A stretch of 64,000 nucleotides of DNA from Streptomyces sp. V1I1 (GCF_030817355.1 NZ_JAUSZH010000001.1:5394501-5458500); one strand, 5' to 3'. Numbered from the stretch's first letter, positions 38,473 through 47,367 are shown. Numbers and translations: made by a program. The notes: a model not told the origin generated them from the letters alone.

Positions 38473-38515
38473 GCTAGACGTCCTTTAGAACCGCGCTAGA
38501 CGGCGGTTCCAGGCT
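38473..38515 (+). promoter_or_regulatory. Putative SARP-dependent promoter of the P450-transporter operon
   Basis: Heptamers GCTAGAC (38473), TTTAGAA (38484) and GCTAGAC (38495) are exactly 11 bp apart. The last ends at 38501, and 8 bp later comes CAGGCT (38510-38515), a fair -10. This is the spacing described for SARP targets such as those of ActII-ORF4. Transcription would begin about 30 bp before ATG 38556. Confidence 0.7.
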
Positions 38516-38555
38516 TGCCGGCGTCCAGCACGTCGCCGCTCGCAGGAGATATCGC

Positions 38556-39791
38556 ATGTCACATCCCAGCGCAGTGGGCCTCACCAACGGCACTGAGCCG
38601 CTGCCCGACTTCCCCCAGCTGCGGCAGTGCCCCTACCAGCCCCCGCCCGGCTATCGCGAACTGCGCGAGAACCAGGGGCCGGTGGTACGGGCCCGGCTCT
38701 ACGACGGACGCCCCACCTGGGTGGTGCTCGGGCACGCCCAGGCCCGCGAACTGCTCATCGACCCACGGCTGTCCTCCGACTGGAGCCGGCCCGACTTCCC
38801 CTCGCCCAGCCCGCGCCGCAAAGCCATCCAGAAGGCGACCATCCTCGTCGGGATGGACCCGCCCGAGCACTCCGCGTACCGGCGCCGGCTGATCTCCGCC
38901 TTCTCGGTGCGGCGGACACGCGAGCTGAGTGTGTCGATCCAGCGGCGCGCCGACGAACTCGTCGAGGCCATGCTGGAGAAGGGACCGCCCGCGGACATCC
39001 TCGGCGGGCTCGCCCTGCCGCTGTCCTCGCACACCATCTGCCGCATTCTCGGCGTGCCCTACGAGGACCACGACTACTTCGAGGAGCAGTCGGCCCTGCT
39101 GGTGTCCCCGCAGGTGACCGAGGACGATGCCACGCAGGCTCTGATGAACCTGCGTACGTATCTGACGACCTTGGTGGACCGCAAGGAGAAGGAGGCCGAG
39201 CCCGGTGACGGGCTGCTCGACACCCTGGTGTCCGAGGATCTGGCCGACGGTTCGCTCTCCCGCGACGATGTGATCCGGCTGGGGATCATTCTGCTGATGG
39301 CCGGTCACGAGACCACCGCCAGCATGATCACGCTGAGTACCTTCACCCTGCTCCAGAACCCGGCGCAGCTGGCCGTGTTCCGTGCCGACCCGGGCAAGGC
39401 CGCCCTCGCCGTGGAGGAACTCCTGCGGTACCTGTCCATCGGCGACGTGGCCATGCGGATCGCCGCCGCCGACATCACCGTTGGCGATGTCACCATCCGC
39501 GAGGGCGACAGCGTGATGCTCTCCACCTCGGAGATCAACCGCGACCCGGCGGCGTTCGAGGACGCCGATGTGCTGGATCTCGAGCGTGGCGCCCGCCACC
39601 ACCTCGGCTTCGGCTACGGCGTGCACCAGTGCATCGGCCAGAACCTGGCCCGCGCCGAGATGGAGAGCGCGCTCACCACCCTCTTCACCCGCATCCCCGG
39701 CCTGCGCCTCGCCGTGCCCGCCGAGCAGGTGGAGATCAAGCCCGCGCAGAGTGGAGTGCAGGGCATCTACGAACTCCCCGTGGCCTGGTGA
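38556..39791 (+). CDS. Cytochrome P450 (CYP105/107-like)
   Basis: A 411-residue soluble monooxygenase. Start ATG 38556 has a GCAGGAGAT ribosome site. Marks: I-helix oxygen-activation motif LLMAGHETTAS, K-helix EELLRY, and heme loop FGYGVHQCIGQNLAR with ligand Cys359. The next gene is a ferredoxin overlapping by GTGA, so electrons are delivered in cis. The likely role is late hydroxylation or epoxidation of the polyketide; the counterpart in abyssomicin clusters is AbyV with ferredoxin AbyW. If the product is a decalin spirotetronate, the PKS leaves C6-C9 without oxygen, so any oxygen there would have to come from an enzyme such as this one. Confidence 0.93.
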   Translation: MSHPSAVGLTNGTEPLPDFPQLRQCPYQPPPGYRELRENQGPVVRARLYDGRPTWVVLGHAQARELLIDPRLSSDWSRPDFPSPSPRRKAIQKATILVGMDPPEHSAYRRRLISAFSVRRTRELSVSIQRRADELVEAMLEKGPPADILGGLALPLSSHTICRILGVPYEDHDYFEEQSALLVSPQVTEDDATQALMNLRTYLTTLVDRKEKEAEPGDGLLDTLVSEDLADGSLSRDDVIRLGIILLMAGHETTASMITLSTFTLLQNPAQLAVFRADPGKAALAVEELLRYLSIGDVAMRIAAADITVGDVTIREGDSVMLSTSEINRDPAAFEDADVLDLERGARHHLGFGYGVHQCIGQNLARAEMESALTTLFTRIPGLRLAVPAEQVEIKPAQSGVQGIYELPVAW

Positions 39792-40033
39792 GTGCCGTGC
39801 GGATCGTCGCCGACACCGGCCGCTGCATCGGCGCCGGACAGTGTGTGCTCACCGCCGCCGACCTCTTCGACCAGGACGAGAACGGCATCGTGGAGCTGCT
39901 CACCGACGGAGTCGTCTCCGGCGACGACGTGGCGCGGGTGCGCGAGGCCGAGCATCTGTGCCCGGCCGCCGCACTCACGGTGGCACCGGACACGGACGGC
40001 ACTACCGGCCCACCGGGGCAGCAGGGCGCATGA
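39788..40033 (+). CDS. [3Fe-4S] ferredoxin, redox partner of the adjacent P450
   Basis: An 81-residue ferredoxin from GTG 39788, which overlaps the P450 stop. Three cluster Cys are seen: two in RCIGAGQCVLTA and one in HLCPAAAL. The residue between the usual second and third positions is not Cys, so a [3Fe-4S] cluster is expected, as in other actinobacterial P450 ferredoxins. The acidic middle (DLFDQDENGIVELL) is typical. The stop overlaps the lipoprotein start (ATGA, 40030-40033), so P450, ferredoxin and transporter are one translationally coupled unit. Confidence 0.93.
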   Translation: MSAVRIVADTGRCIGAGQCVLTAADLFDQDENGIVELLTDGVVSGDDVARVREAEHLCPAAALTVAPDTDGTTGPPGQQGA

Positions 40034-41646
40034 GGTATCCCACCGGAGTCCGGCGCGCCGTGGCGCTGGCGCTGGCGCTGGGGTGCGTCGCGACCGGATG
40101 CGGCTCCGGCGCCGCCGGTGGCGGACGCGACGGCCGGATCACCTACGCCGTCGACAGCCAACCGGACTGCATGGACCCGCAGATCAGCCCGTACGACATC
40201 ACAGCCGCCCTCAGCCGGAACGTCTTCGACTCACTGGTGACGATGGATGCCAGGGGACAGATCGGTCCCTGGCTGGCGACATCGTGGACGATCTCCGGGG
40301 ACGGACGCACCTACACCTTCCGGCTGCGCGAGGGCGTCCGCTTCCACGACGGCACGCCCTTCACCGCCACGGCGGTGAAGGCCACCCTCGACCACACCGT
40401 CGCGCCGGAGACCAAGTCGCAGTACGCCGCCGGGCTCATCTCCATGTACGAGAGCGCGACCGTCGTCGACGACCACACGGTGAAGGTGCGGCTCTCCCGC
40501 CCGTACACGCCCCTGCTCCAGGTCCTTTCCACCGCCACGTTCGGCATCCAGTCGCCGGCCGCCCTGCGCACAAACCGGGGAAAGACCTGCCTCCACCCCG
40601 TCGGCAGCGGACCGTTCGTCTTCGCCGGATGGGCCCGCAACCGGCGGATCGACCTGGACCGCAATCCGGACTACGCCTGGGCCCCCAAGGGCGCCGGGCA
40701 CCGCGGCCCCGCCCATGTCGCGGGACTCACCGTCGAGTTCATCCCCGAGTCGGCCTCCCGCTTCGGCGCGCTCAGCTCCGGGCAGATCGACATCGCCGCC
40801 GCCGTGCCGCCCAGCCACATCAGCCGGCTGCGGCAGGCCGACGGCTTCCGGTTCCTGCGGGCGCCGCAGCCCGGCGCCCCGTACACCCTGCTGCTCAATC
40901 CGTACCGCGCACCCCTCGACGACCGGCGGGTGCGCCAGGCCCTCCAGCACGCCGTCCGACTGGACGACCTGGTGAAGGCCCTGTACTCGGGTCAGTACGA
41001 CCGGGCCTGGAGCGTGCTGACGCCCGCCACCGCCGCATACGACGCGAAGGCCGAGGGGTCATGGCCGTACGACGCCGAGACGGCGGCCCGTCTGCTCGAC
41101 AGCGCCGGCTGGACCGGACGTGACGAGGCCGGTTACCGCACCAAGGACGGCAAGCGCCTCACCCTGCACTGGCCGTACATGAACGGCCTGATGCGCGACC
41201 AGCGCGCGCTGGTCGGGCAGGGCATCCAGGCGGAGGCCAAGCGGGCAGGCATCGAGATCCGCTTCACCGCCCTGGAGCCGGGCGCCTATCTGGAGAAGGC
41301 CATCGGCCGCGACGCCGACATCCTCGCCTTCAGCTGGAACCGTGCCGAACCGGACATCATGCGCAGCTATTTCGCCTCCGACCAGACCGCGAAGCAGGGC
41401 GGTTCCAACGCCTTCGGTGTCAAGAACGCCCAGCTGGACGGCTGGCTGCACGAAGCCTCCGCCACCCGCGACCGCGAGAGGCGCGACGCGCTGTACGCGA
41501 AGGCCCAGGCGCTGGTGAACAGTGAGGCCCTCGCCCTTCCCGTGTACGCCCCCGCCACGCTGCTCGGCGCCGCCGAGCGGGTGCGCGGTGTGACCTTCGA
41601 CGTCCAGGCGTACCCGCGCTTCTACGACGCCCGGCTGGAGGAGTGA
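40030..41646 (+). CDS. ABC transporter substrate-binding lipoprotein (oligopeptide/SBP_bac_5 type)
   Basis: A 538-residue extracellular binding protein tethered by a lipobox (VATGC, Cys24; Cys19 is a weaker alternative). The SBP_bac_5 fold is shown by DSQPDCMDPQISPYD, WTISGDGRTYTFRLREGVRFHDGTPF (here quoted in part), and IDLDRNPDYAW. It is the first of four transporter genes, matching the abyF1-F4 set of the abyssomicin cluster. Dpp/Opp-type importers are unusual in PKS clusters; a role in self-resistance, reuptake or signalling is possible but unproven. ATG 40030 overlaps the ferredoxin stop. Confidence 0.88.
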   Translation: MRYPTGVRRAVALALALGCVATGCGSGAAGGGRDGRITYAVDSQPDCMDPQISPYDITAALSRNVFDSLVTMDARGQIGPWLATSWTISGDGRTYTFRLREGVRFHDGTPFTATAVKATLDHTVAPETKSQYAAGLISMYESATVVDDHTVKVRLSRPYTPLLQVLSTATFGIQSPAALRTNRGKTCLHPVGSGPFVFAGWARNRRIDLDRNPDYAWAPKGAGHRGPAHVAGLTVEFIPESASRFGALSSGQIDIAAAVPPSHISRLRQADGFRFLRAPQPGAPYTLLLNPYRAPLDDRRVRQALQHAVRLDDLVKALYSGQYDRAWSVLTPATAAYDAKAEGSWPYDAETAARLLDSAGWTGRDEAGYRTKDGKRLTLHWPYMNGLMRDQRALVGQGIQAEAKRAGIEIRFTALEPGAYLEKAIGRDADILAFSWNRAEPDIMRSYFASDQTAKQGGSNAFGVKNAQLDGWLHEASATRDRERRDALYAKAQALVNSEALALPVYAPATLLGAAERVRGVTFDVQAYPRFYDARLEE

Positions 41647-42581
41647 TGGGCACCCCGCTGCGCTGGCTCGCGCGCCGCCTGCTGCTTGCCCTGATGGTCG
41701 TCTTCGGCGCGGCCAACGCCGTGTTCTTCGCCTTCCGTCTGCTGCCCGGCGACCCGGTGCGCAGCGTGCTCGGCTCCACCAATCCCACGCCGGAGCTGGT
41801 CGAGCAGGTCCGGCACGAACTGGCCTTCGACCAGCCGCTCGCCGTGCAGTACGGGAGGTTCATGGGGCGGCTGTTCACCGGTGACCTCGGCGACTCCTAC
41901 CAACTGCAACAGCCCGTGGGCGAGGTGATCAGCAGTCAGCTGTGGCCGACCGTTCAACTCGCCGCCGCTTCCTTCGTCCTGGCGCTGCTGACCGCGATGA
42001 CGGTGGCGGTGCTGACCGCGAACAGGCCGCGGGCCCGGCGGGTCTCGTCCACCCTGGAGCTGGTGGCCGCCTCCACGCCCGCCTTCTGGATCGGGATGCT
42101 GCTGCTGGCGCTGCTGTCCTTCAGGCTCAAGTGGTTTCCCGCGATGGGCGGCAGCGGGGCGGCCGGTCTGGTGCTGCCCGCCATCACGCTCGCGGCCGGG
42201 ATGGCCGGTGTCTTCACGCAGGTGCTGCGGGAGGAGATGGAGCGTGCGCTGGAGCAGCCGTTCGTGCTCACCGCGCGGGCTCGCGGCAGCGGTGAAACCG
42301 CCATACGCCTGCGGCACGCACTGCGGCACGGACTGATCCCGCTGGTGACGCTGGCCGGCTGGGCGGTGGGCGCTCTGTTCGGCGGGGCGGTGGTGGTGGA
42401 GAGCGTCTTCAGCCGCCAGGGCCTGGGCCAGGTCACCGCAGGCGCGGTGGCGGGCCGGGACCTTCCGGTGGTGACCGGGGTGGTTCTGGTGTCCGCCGTG
42501 GCCTTCGCTCTCATCAATCTCGCGGTGGACGTGCTGTACCGGCTGATCGACCCGCGGATCGACGAGAGGAGCATCGGGTGA
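41646..42581 (+). CDS. ABC transporter permease (DppB-like)
   Basis: A 311-residue inner-membrane subunit with six helices and the LRHALRHGLIPLVTLAGW region that contacts the ATPase (EAA loop). The opening LRWLARRLLLALMVVFGAAN and the FRLLPGDPVRSVLG segment are typical of DppB/OppB. ATG 41646 overlaps the binding-protein stop (TGATG); GTG 41643 would add one residue. The stop overlaps the second permease as GTGA. Confidence 0.9.
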   Translation: MGTPLRWLARRLLLALMVVFGAANAVFFAFRLLPGDPVRSVLGSTNPTPELVEQVRHELAFDQPLAVQYGRFMGRLFTGDLGDSYQLQQPVGEVISSQLWPTVQLAAASFVLALLTAMTVAVLTANRPRARRVSSTLELVAASTPAFWIGMLLLALLSFRLKWFPAMGGSGAAGLVLPAITLAAGMAGVFTQVLREEMERALEQPFVLTARARGSGETAIRLRHALRHGLIPLVTLAGWAVGALFGGAVVVESVFSRQGLGQVTAGAVAGRDLPVVTGVVLVSAVAFALINLAVDVLYRLIDPRIDERSIG

Positions 42582-43549
42582 CGGCCTCCGAGGTCTCCAC
42601 ATCCAACGGCACTTCCACATCCAACGGCACCCCCGTGTCGACTGGCACTCCCACGTCCACTGGCACCCCCGCGCCCGCCGGCCCGACCGAGGCCCTGACG
42701 GCCGCGCGGGTCCGTTCCTTACGCACCCCGCGCCGGTTCCGCCCCGGTATGGCGCTCGCCTGGGCCGTCCTCGTGCTGGCCGTGCTGGCAGCCGCCGCGC
42801 CCGGGCTGCTGGCCGGTCAGGAGCCGGACGCCATCGACCCCGTCAATGCCCTGGCCGGGCCCGGCGCCGAGCACTGGCTGGGCACCGACCGGCTGGGGCG
42901 CGACGTGCTGAGCCGCATGGTGCACGGGGCCCGTACGTCTTTGCTGATCGGCTTCGGTGCGACCGCGTTCGCCGTGGTCGCCGGGGCGCTCCTCGGCGTG
43001 CTCGCCGCCGCCGCGGGCCGGGCCGTCGACCAGCTTCTGATGCGGGCCACCGATGTGCTGCTGGCCTTCCCCGGACTGATGCTCTCGCTAGTGGTGGTGG
43101 CCGTGCTCGGTCCGGGCAGCGGCAATGCGACGCTGGCCATCGGCGCTTCGCTGCTGCCCGGATTTCTCCGGCTCGCGCGCGGCCAGGCCCTGGCCATCCG
43201 CGACAGCGACTATGTGCGCGCGGCCGTGGTGATCGGGCGCGGCCGGCGCAGCATCTTCCTGCGCCACCTGCTGCCCAACGCCCTTCCGCCGCTGCTGGTG
43301 CTGGCCACCGTCAACATCGGCAGCGCCGTCATCGCAGGCTCCACGCTCAGCTTCCTCGGACTGGGGCCGCAGCCGCCGTCACCGGAGTGGGGCGCCATGC
43401 TCTCCGAGGGGCGTGACCACCTGGACACCGCATGGGCCGCCGCCGTCTTTCCCGGCCTGGCCATCACGGCCACGGTCGTCGCGGTGACGGTCGTGGGCCG
43501 GGACCTCCAGCGGCGCCTGGACGGAAGGGACGGCCATGGCCGGTCATGA
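42578..43549 (+). CDS. ABC transporter permease (DppC-like)
   Basis: A 323-residue membrane subunit, GTG 42578. The first 35 residues are an odd low-complexity leader with repeated Ser-Thr-Asn-Gly-Thr / Ser-Thr-Gly-Thr-Pro units (DNA unit near TCCACATCCAACGGCAC), absent from usual DppC proteins. The core has LGTDRLGRDVLSRMVHGART, typical of DppC, six helices, and the EAA-type loop RHLLPNALPPLLVLATVN. It overlaps the ATPase gene by 14 bp. It pairs with the preceding DppB-like permease. Confidence 0.9.
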   Translation: MTASEVSTSNGTSTSNGTPVSTGTPTSTGTPAPAGPTEALTAARVRSLRTPRRFRPGMALAWAVLVLAVLAAAAPGLLAGQEPDAIDPVNALAGPGAEHWLGTDRLGRDVLSRMVHGARTSLLIGFGATAFAVVAGALLGVLAAAAGRAVDQLLMRATDVLLAFPGLMLSLVVVAVLGPGSGNATLAIGASLLPGFLRLARGQALAIRDSDYVRAAVVIGRGRRSIFLRHLLPNALPPLLVLATVNIGSAVIAGSTLSFLGLGPQPPSPEWGAMLSEGRDHLDTAWAAAVFPGLAITATVVAVTVVGRDLQRRLDGRDGHGRS

Positions 43550-45218
43550 CACTGGCGCCGCCGAGGCGCTCATCACCGTCGAGGACCTGCGGATCGCCTT
43601 CGGTCACGGCCGGCGGCGAACGGAGGTCGTGCACGGCGTCGATCTCACCGTGCGGGCCGGCGAGTGCCTCGCGATCGTCGGCGAGTCCGGTTCGGGCAAG
43701 ACCGTCACCGGCCGGACCCTGGCCGGCCTGACCGGGCCGGGTGCCACGGTGACCGCGCGCAGACTCGAGTTCGACGGCCAAGACCTGACCGCGCTGAGCG
43801 AGCGCGAGTGGCGCCGGGTCCGCGGCGCGGAGCTGGGCCTGGTGCTCCAGGACGCGCTGGTCTCCCTCGACCCGCTGCGCAGGGTCGGCGAAGAAATTGC
43901 CGAGTCGCTCGCCAACCACGGCATCGGCACACGACGCGACCGGCCGGGCCGGGCTGTGGAGTTGCTGCGCGAGGTCGCGGTGCCCGAACCCGAGTGGCGC
44001 GCCCGGCAGTTTCCGCACCAGCTCTCGGGAGGTCAGCGGCAGCGGGCCCTGATCGCCTCCGCCATCGCCGCGCAGCCGCGGGTGCTGATCGCCGACGAGC
44101 CCACCACCGCTCTGGACATGACCGTGCAGGCGCAGATCCTCGAACTCCTCGCGGCCCGCAAGGATTCCGGCACCGCGCTGCTGCTGATCAGCCACGATCT
44201 GTCGGTCGTGGCCCGGCTTGCCGACCGGATCGCCGTGATGCACGGCGGGCGCCTCGTGGAGACCGGCTCCGCGGAGCAGGTGCTGGGCGCTCCGACGCAT
44301 CCGTACACCCGCAGGCTGCTGGACGCCGTGCCCGCGGCCCGGCCCGGCCGGCGGGCGGATGCCACGACCGCCGCGGACGACACCGTGGTGCTGCGGGCCG
44401 AGGGACTGACGAAGACCTACCCGGGTCCGGGGGGCACCGCCACCGACGCGCTGCGCGATGTGTCCTGCACCCTGCACGCGGGGGAGACGCTGGGCATCCT
44501 CGGCGAATCCGGCTCCGGCAAGTCCACGCTCGCCCAGGTCGTACTGGGGCTGCTGGAACCGGACTCGGGCTCGGTGACCCTGCTGGGCCGCCCCTGGTCC
44601 GGCCGTAGCGAGTCGGCCCGCGCGCCGCTGCGGGGCCGGATCCAGCTGGTGCAGCAGGATCCGCTGTCCTCCTTCGACCCGCGGTGGACCGTGGAGCGGA
44701 TCGTGGCCGAGGCTCTCGGTGGCGGTGGCCGTCGCGCAGCGCGCCGGCACCGTTCCCGTACCGCTGAACTGCTGGGTCTGGTCGGCCTGGAGGAGGAGCT
44801 GCTGGACCGCAGACCCCGCCAGTTGTCCGGCGGTCAGCGGCAGCGGGTGGCGATCGCGCGGGCCCTGGCGCCCGATCCGGACGTCATCGTCTGCGACGAG
44901 CCGGTTTCCGCCCTGGACGTATCGGTGCAGGCACAGGTGCTGGACGTCTTCGCGCAGGTGCAGGAACGGCTGGGCGTGGCCCTGCTGTTCATCTCGCACG
45001 ATCTCGGGGTGGTACGCCACGTCAGCGACCGGGTCGCGGTGATGCGGGCGGGCCGCATCGTCGAGAGCGGCCCTGTGGAGCGGGTCTTCACCCGGCCCGA
45101 AGACCCCTGGACCAGGCAGCTACTGGACGCGCTTTTGTGGTCGGGCGATGCGAGTCGTCGGCCGGCCGATTCCTCAACCGCCCTGGCCGGGCCTTCCGTG
45201 CCCGGCCGTGTCTCCTGA
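43536..45218 (+). CDS. ABC transporter ATPase, DppD-DppF fusion
   Basis: A 560-residue protein carrying two complete ABC ATPase domains in tandem. First: Walker A GESGSGKTVTG, signature LSGGQRQRALIA, Walker B VLIADEPTTALD. Second (from about residue 285): Walker A GESGSGKSTLAQ, signature LSGGQRQRVAIA, Walker B VIVCDEPVSALD. Both have the oligopeptide-type C-terminal stretch (THPYTRRLLDAVP, EDPWTRQLLDALL). It energises the two permeases; fused DppDF ATPases are common in actinobacteria. The stop is followed directly by a possible start of the LLM gene. Confidence 0.92.
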   Translation: MAGHDTGAAEALITVEDLRIAFGHGRRRTEVVHGVDLTVRAGECLAIVGESGSGKTVTGRTLAGLTGPGATVTARRLEFDGQDLTALSEREWRRVRGAELGLVLQDALVSLDPLRRVGEEIAESLANHGIGTRRDRPGRAVELLREVAVPEPEWRARQFPHQLSGGQRQRALIASAIAAQPRVLIADEPTTALDMTVQAQILELLAARKDSGTALLLISHDLSVVARLADRIAVMHGGRLVETGSAEQVLGAPTHPYTRRLLDAVPAARPGRRADATTAADDTVVLRAEGLTKTYPGPGGTATDALRDVSCTLHAGETLGILGESGSGKSTLAQVVLGLLEPDSGSVTLLGRPWSGRSESARAPLRGRIQLVQQDPLSSFDPRWTVERIVAEALGGGGRRAARRHRSRTAELLGLVGLEEELLDRRPRQLSGGQRQRVAIARALAPDPDVIVCDEPVSALDVSVQAQVLDVFAQVQERLGVALLFISHDLGVVRHVSDRVAVMRAGRIVESGPVERVFTRPEDPWTRQLLDALLWSGDASRRPADSSTALAGPSVPGRVS

Positions 45219-45232
45219 TGGTGAGTCGCCCT

Positions 45233-46300
45233 ATGAACGAGAAAGCTGGCTTTGCCCTGTCCGTCCTGGACACCGTGCCGGTGTGGAACGGAGTCCCCGC
45301 TTCACGTTCTCTGCATGAACTCCTGGAGCTGGCACCCGAGGTGGAGGGTCTCGGTTACCGCCGCTACTGGCTCGCCGAGCACCACAACATGCCTGCCTTC
45401 GGCACGTCCACCCCCCCGGTGCTGATCGGTCAGCTCGCCGCCGTCACCTCCACGCTGCGGATCGGATCGGGCGGAGTGATGCTGCCGAACCACGTTCCGC
45501 TGGTGGTGGCCGAGCAGTTCGCCACCCTCGACGTCTTCCACCCCGGCCGGATCGACCTCGGTATCGGCCGCGCCCCGGGCGGCGAGCCGGCCACCGCGCG
45601 AGCGCTGCGCCGCACCGGCGACCCGGCCCACGAGGGAAGCTTCGGAGAGCAGCTGGAAGAGCTGATCGGCTATCTGACTCCGACGGAGTCTGGTGACCGC
45701 CCGGCGGTGGCCGTTTCGCCGCCCCCCGAGCGTCGTGTGCCGGTCTGGCTGCTGGGTACCAGTGCCTCCAGCGCCTCGCTCGCGGCCCGGCTCGGGCTGC
45801 CGTACGCCTTCGCGCACCATCTCAACCCTGCGGGCACGGATGCCGCGCTGGCGCGGTACCGGGAGGAGTTCCAGCCCTCGGAGCACCTGGCGCACCCCTA
45901 CGTCGCCGTTTCGTCCCAGGTGGTCGCGGCGGACACCGACGAGGAGGCCGACTGGCTGGCGGGACCGATCAGGATCGCCCATGTGGAGGGGCGGATCAAT
46001 CCGCTGACCCTCTTCCGTACGCCCGGCCAGGCGGCCCAGTACGAACTCACCGATTCTCAGCGGAGCTACCTGGACGGACACTTCGCGACGCAGATCGTGG
46101 GCGGTCCCCAAGAGGTGCGTCGCCGCCTGGCCGAGTTCCGGTCCCGTACCGGCGCGGATGAACTCCTGGCGGCGACGCCCGTGTTCGGACTCGAAGCCCG
46201 GGTGCGTTCGTTCGAGCTGCTTGCCGAGGCCGTGGATCAGCCGCTTGTGACGGCGTCCTCCGGTGCCCTCAGTCCGGCCAGTTCGGCGAGCAACTCGTAG
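45233..46300 (+). CDS. LLM-class flavin-dependent oxidoreductase, MsnO8 family
   Basis: A 355-residue luciferase-like monooxygenase. ATG 45233 (NEKAGFALSVLDTVP) follows GGTGAG; ATG 45218, which overlaps the ATPase stop, is a second possible start. Family marks: WLAEHHNMPAFGTSTPPV, SGGVMLPNHVPLVVAEQF and HPGRIDLGIGRAPGG. MsnO8-type enzymes use FMNH2 from a separate reductase, and a flavin reductase gene lies at 48177-48734. Abyssomicin-type clusters have similar LLM/reductase pairs (AbyE/AbyZ). Its last 64 bp overlap, antisense, the 3' end of the next LLM gene. The exact reaction, hydroxylation or Baeyer-Villiger, cannot be read. Confidence 0.88.
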   Translation: MNEKAGFALSVLDTVPVWNGVPASRSLHELLELAPEVEGLGYRRYWLAEHHNMPAFGTSTPPVLIGQLAAVTSTLRIGSGGVMLPNHVPLVVAEQFATLDVFHPGRIDLGIGRAPGGEPATARALRRTGDPAHEGSFGEQLEELIGYLTPTESGDRPAVAVSPPPERRVPVWLLGTSASSASLAARLGLPYAFAHHLNPAGTDAALARYREEFQPSEHLAHPYVAVSSQVVAADTDEEADWLAGPIRIAHVEGRINPLTLFRTPGQAAQYELTDSQRSYLDGHFATQIVGGPQEVRRRLAEFRSRTGADELLAATPVFGLEARVRSFELLAEAVDQPLVTASSGALSPASSASNS

Positions 46301-47298
46301 GAGCGCACGCGCTCTTCATGGTCCTGCACCACGCTGAGCACCATCAACTCGTTGACGCCGGAGGCCTTGGTGAGCTCCGTGATCCGCTGTCGCACGGTCT
46401 CAGGACCGCCGAAGATCTGCAGATCGTACATCTGGTCCACCACGGCCCGCTCCTCCGGTGCGAAGTGGAAGCGGGCGGCCTCCTCGGCGGGCGGGAAGTA
46501 CGGATTCTGGCCGCGCAGGGACTGGGCGGTGATCATACGCAGCGGAGCGCTGAGCAGTTCGCCCCGCGCGTCGTCCTCGGCCACCGCGCCGAAGACGGCC
46601 ACCATCGAGTACGGCTCGCTCAGATACTGCGAAGGGCGGAACTCCGAGCGGTAGGCGTCCAGCGCGGCCATGGTCCCGTGCGGTGAGAAGTGGTGGGCAT
46701 AGGCGAAGGGCAGCCCGAGCGCGGCGGCCAGCTGCGCGCTGTAGCCGCTGGAGCCGAGCAGCCAGACCGGCACGGTCTGCTCCCCGGCCGGGACCGCGGA
46801 GACCAGGCCTGGCTCCCCGGCCGGCACGCCCCGCCCGGCGCCCGGCGGTGGTGCGAAGTACTGCAGCAACTCCGCTACCTGGGCCGGGAAGTCGCTGCCG
46901 CCGAGCGGTCCGGTCTGGCGGCGCAGCGCCCTGGCGGTGAGGGCGTCGGTGCCGGGCGCCCGGCCGAGGCCGAGGTCGACGCGTCCGGGGTGCAGCGCGG
47001 CCAGGGTGCCGAACTGCTCGGCGACCACGAGAGGCGGGTGGTTGGGCAGCATGACGCCGCCGGCGCCGACACGCAGATGCTTCGTGACGCCGGCGATCTG
47101 TCCGGCGAGGATCGCGGGTGAAGAGGTCGACAGCGACGGCATGTTGTGGTGCTCGGCCAGCCAGAAGCGGTGGTAGCCGAGCCGGTCCACGGCGCGAGCC
47201 AGGCGAATGGTGTTGCGCAGTGATGCCGTCGCTGTCGACCCCTGCCACACAGGTGCGGTGTCCAGGGCCGACAGTTTGATTCCCAATGCTGTGGTCAT
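46237..47298 (-). CDS. Second LLM-class flavin-dependent oxidoreductase, MsnO8 family
   Basis: A 353-residue paralogue of the preceding gene, on the opposite strand. It shares LSALDTAPVWQGSTATASL, WLAEHHNMPSLSTSSPAI, GGVMLPNHPPLVVAEQFG and HPGRVDLGLGRAPGT. Its promoter is unusually clear: TTGAAA, a 17-bp spacer that is itself a palindromic operator, and TATTCT, with the predicted start at or next to ATG 47298, so the message is probably leaderless. The 3' end overlaps the other LLM gene by 64 bp. With its own repressible promoter it need not follow the rest of the cluster. It may be another FMNH2-dependent tailoring enzyme or act in self-protection; this is undecided. Confidence 0.88.
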   Translation of the reverse strand: MTTALGIKLSALDTAPVWQGSTATASLRNTIRLARAVDRLGYHRFWLAEHHNMPSLSTSSPAILAGQIAGVTKHLRVGAGGVMLPNHPPLVVAEQFGTLAALHPGRVDLGLGRAPGTDALTARALRRQTGPLGGSDFPAQVAELLQYFAPPPGAGRGVPAGEPGLVSAVPAGEQTVPVWLLGSSGYSAQLAAALGLPFAYAHHFSPHGTMAALDAYRSEFRPSQYLSEPYSMVAVFGAVAEDDARGELLSAPLRMITAQSLRGQNPYFPPAEEAARFHFAPEERAVVDQMYDLQIFGGPETVRQRITELTKASGVNELMVLSVVQDHEERVRSYELLAELAGLRAPEDAVTSG

Positions 47299-47304
47299 GC
47301 ATCG

Positions 47305-47333
47305 AGAATATGGGGACTGTCCCCACTTTTCAA
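47305..47333 (-). promoter_or_regulatory. Consensus promoter with a palindromic operator filling the spacer (second LLM gene)
   Basis: On the minus strand: -35 TTGAAA (47333-47328), 17-bp spacer AGTGGGGACAGTCCCCA, -10 TATTCT (47310-47305). TGGGGAC-T-GTCCCCA (47311-47325, plus strand) is a perfect 7-bp dyad. A repressor bound there would exclude RNA polymerase. The same GGGGAC-N2-TCCC core lies in the MFS promoter. Confidence 0.8.
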
Positions 47334-47367
47334 TACGGCCTGGCCAGTGCGGGGTTCAGGCATTGGT

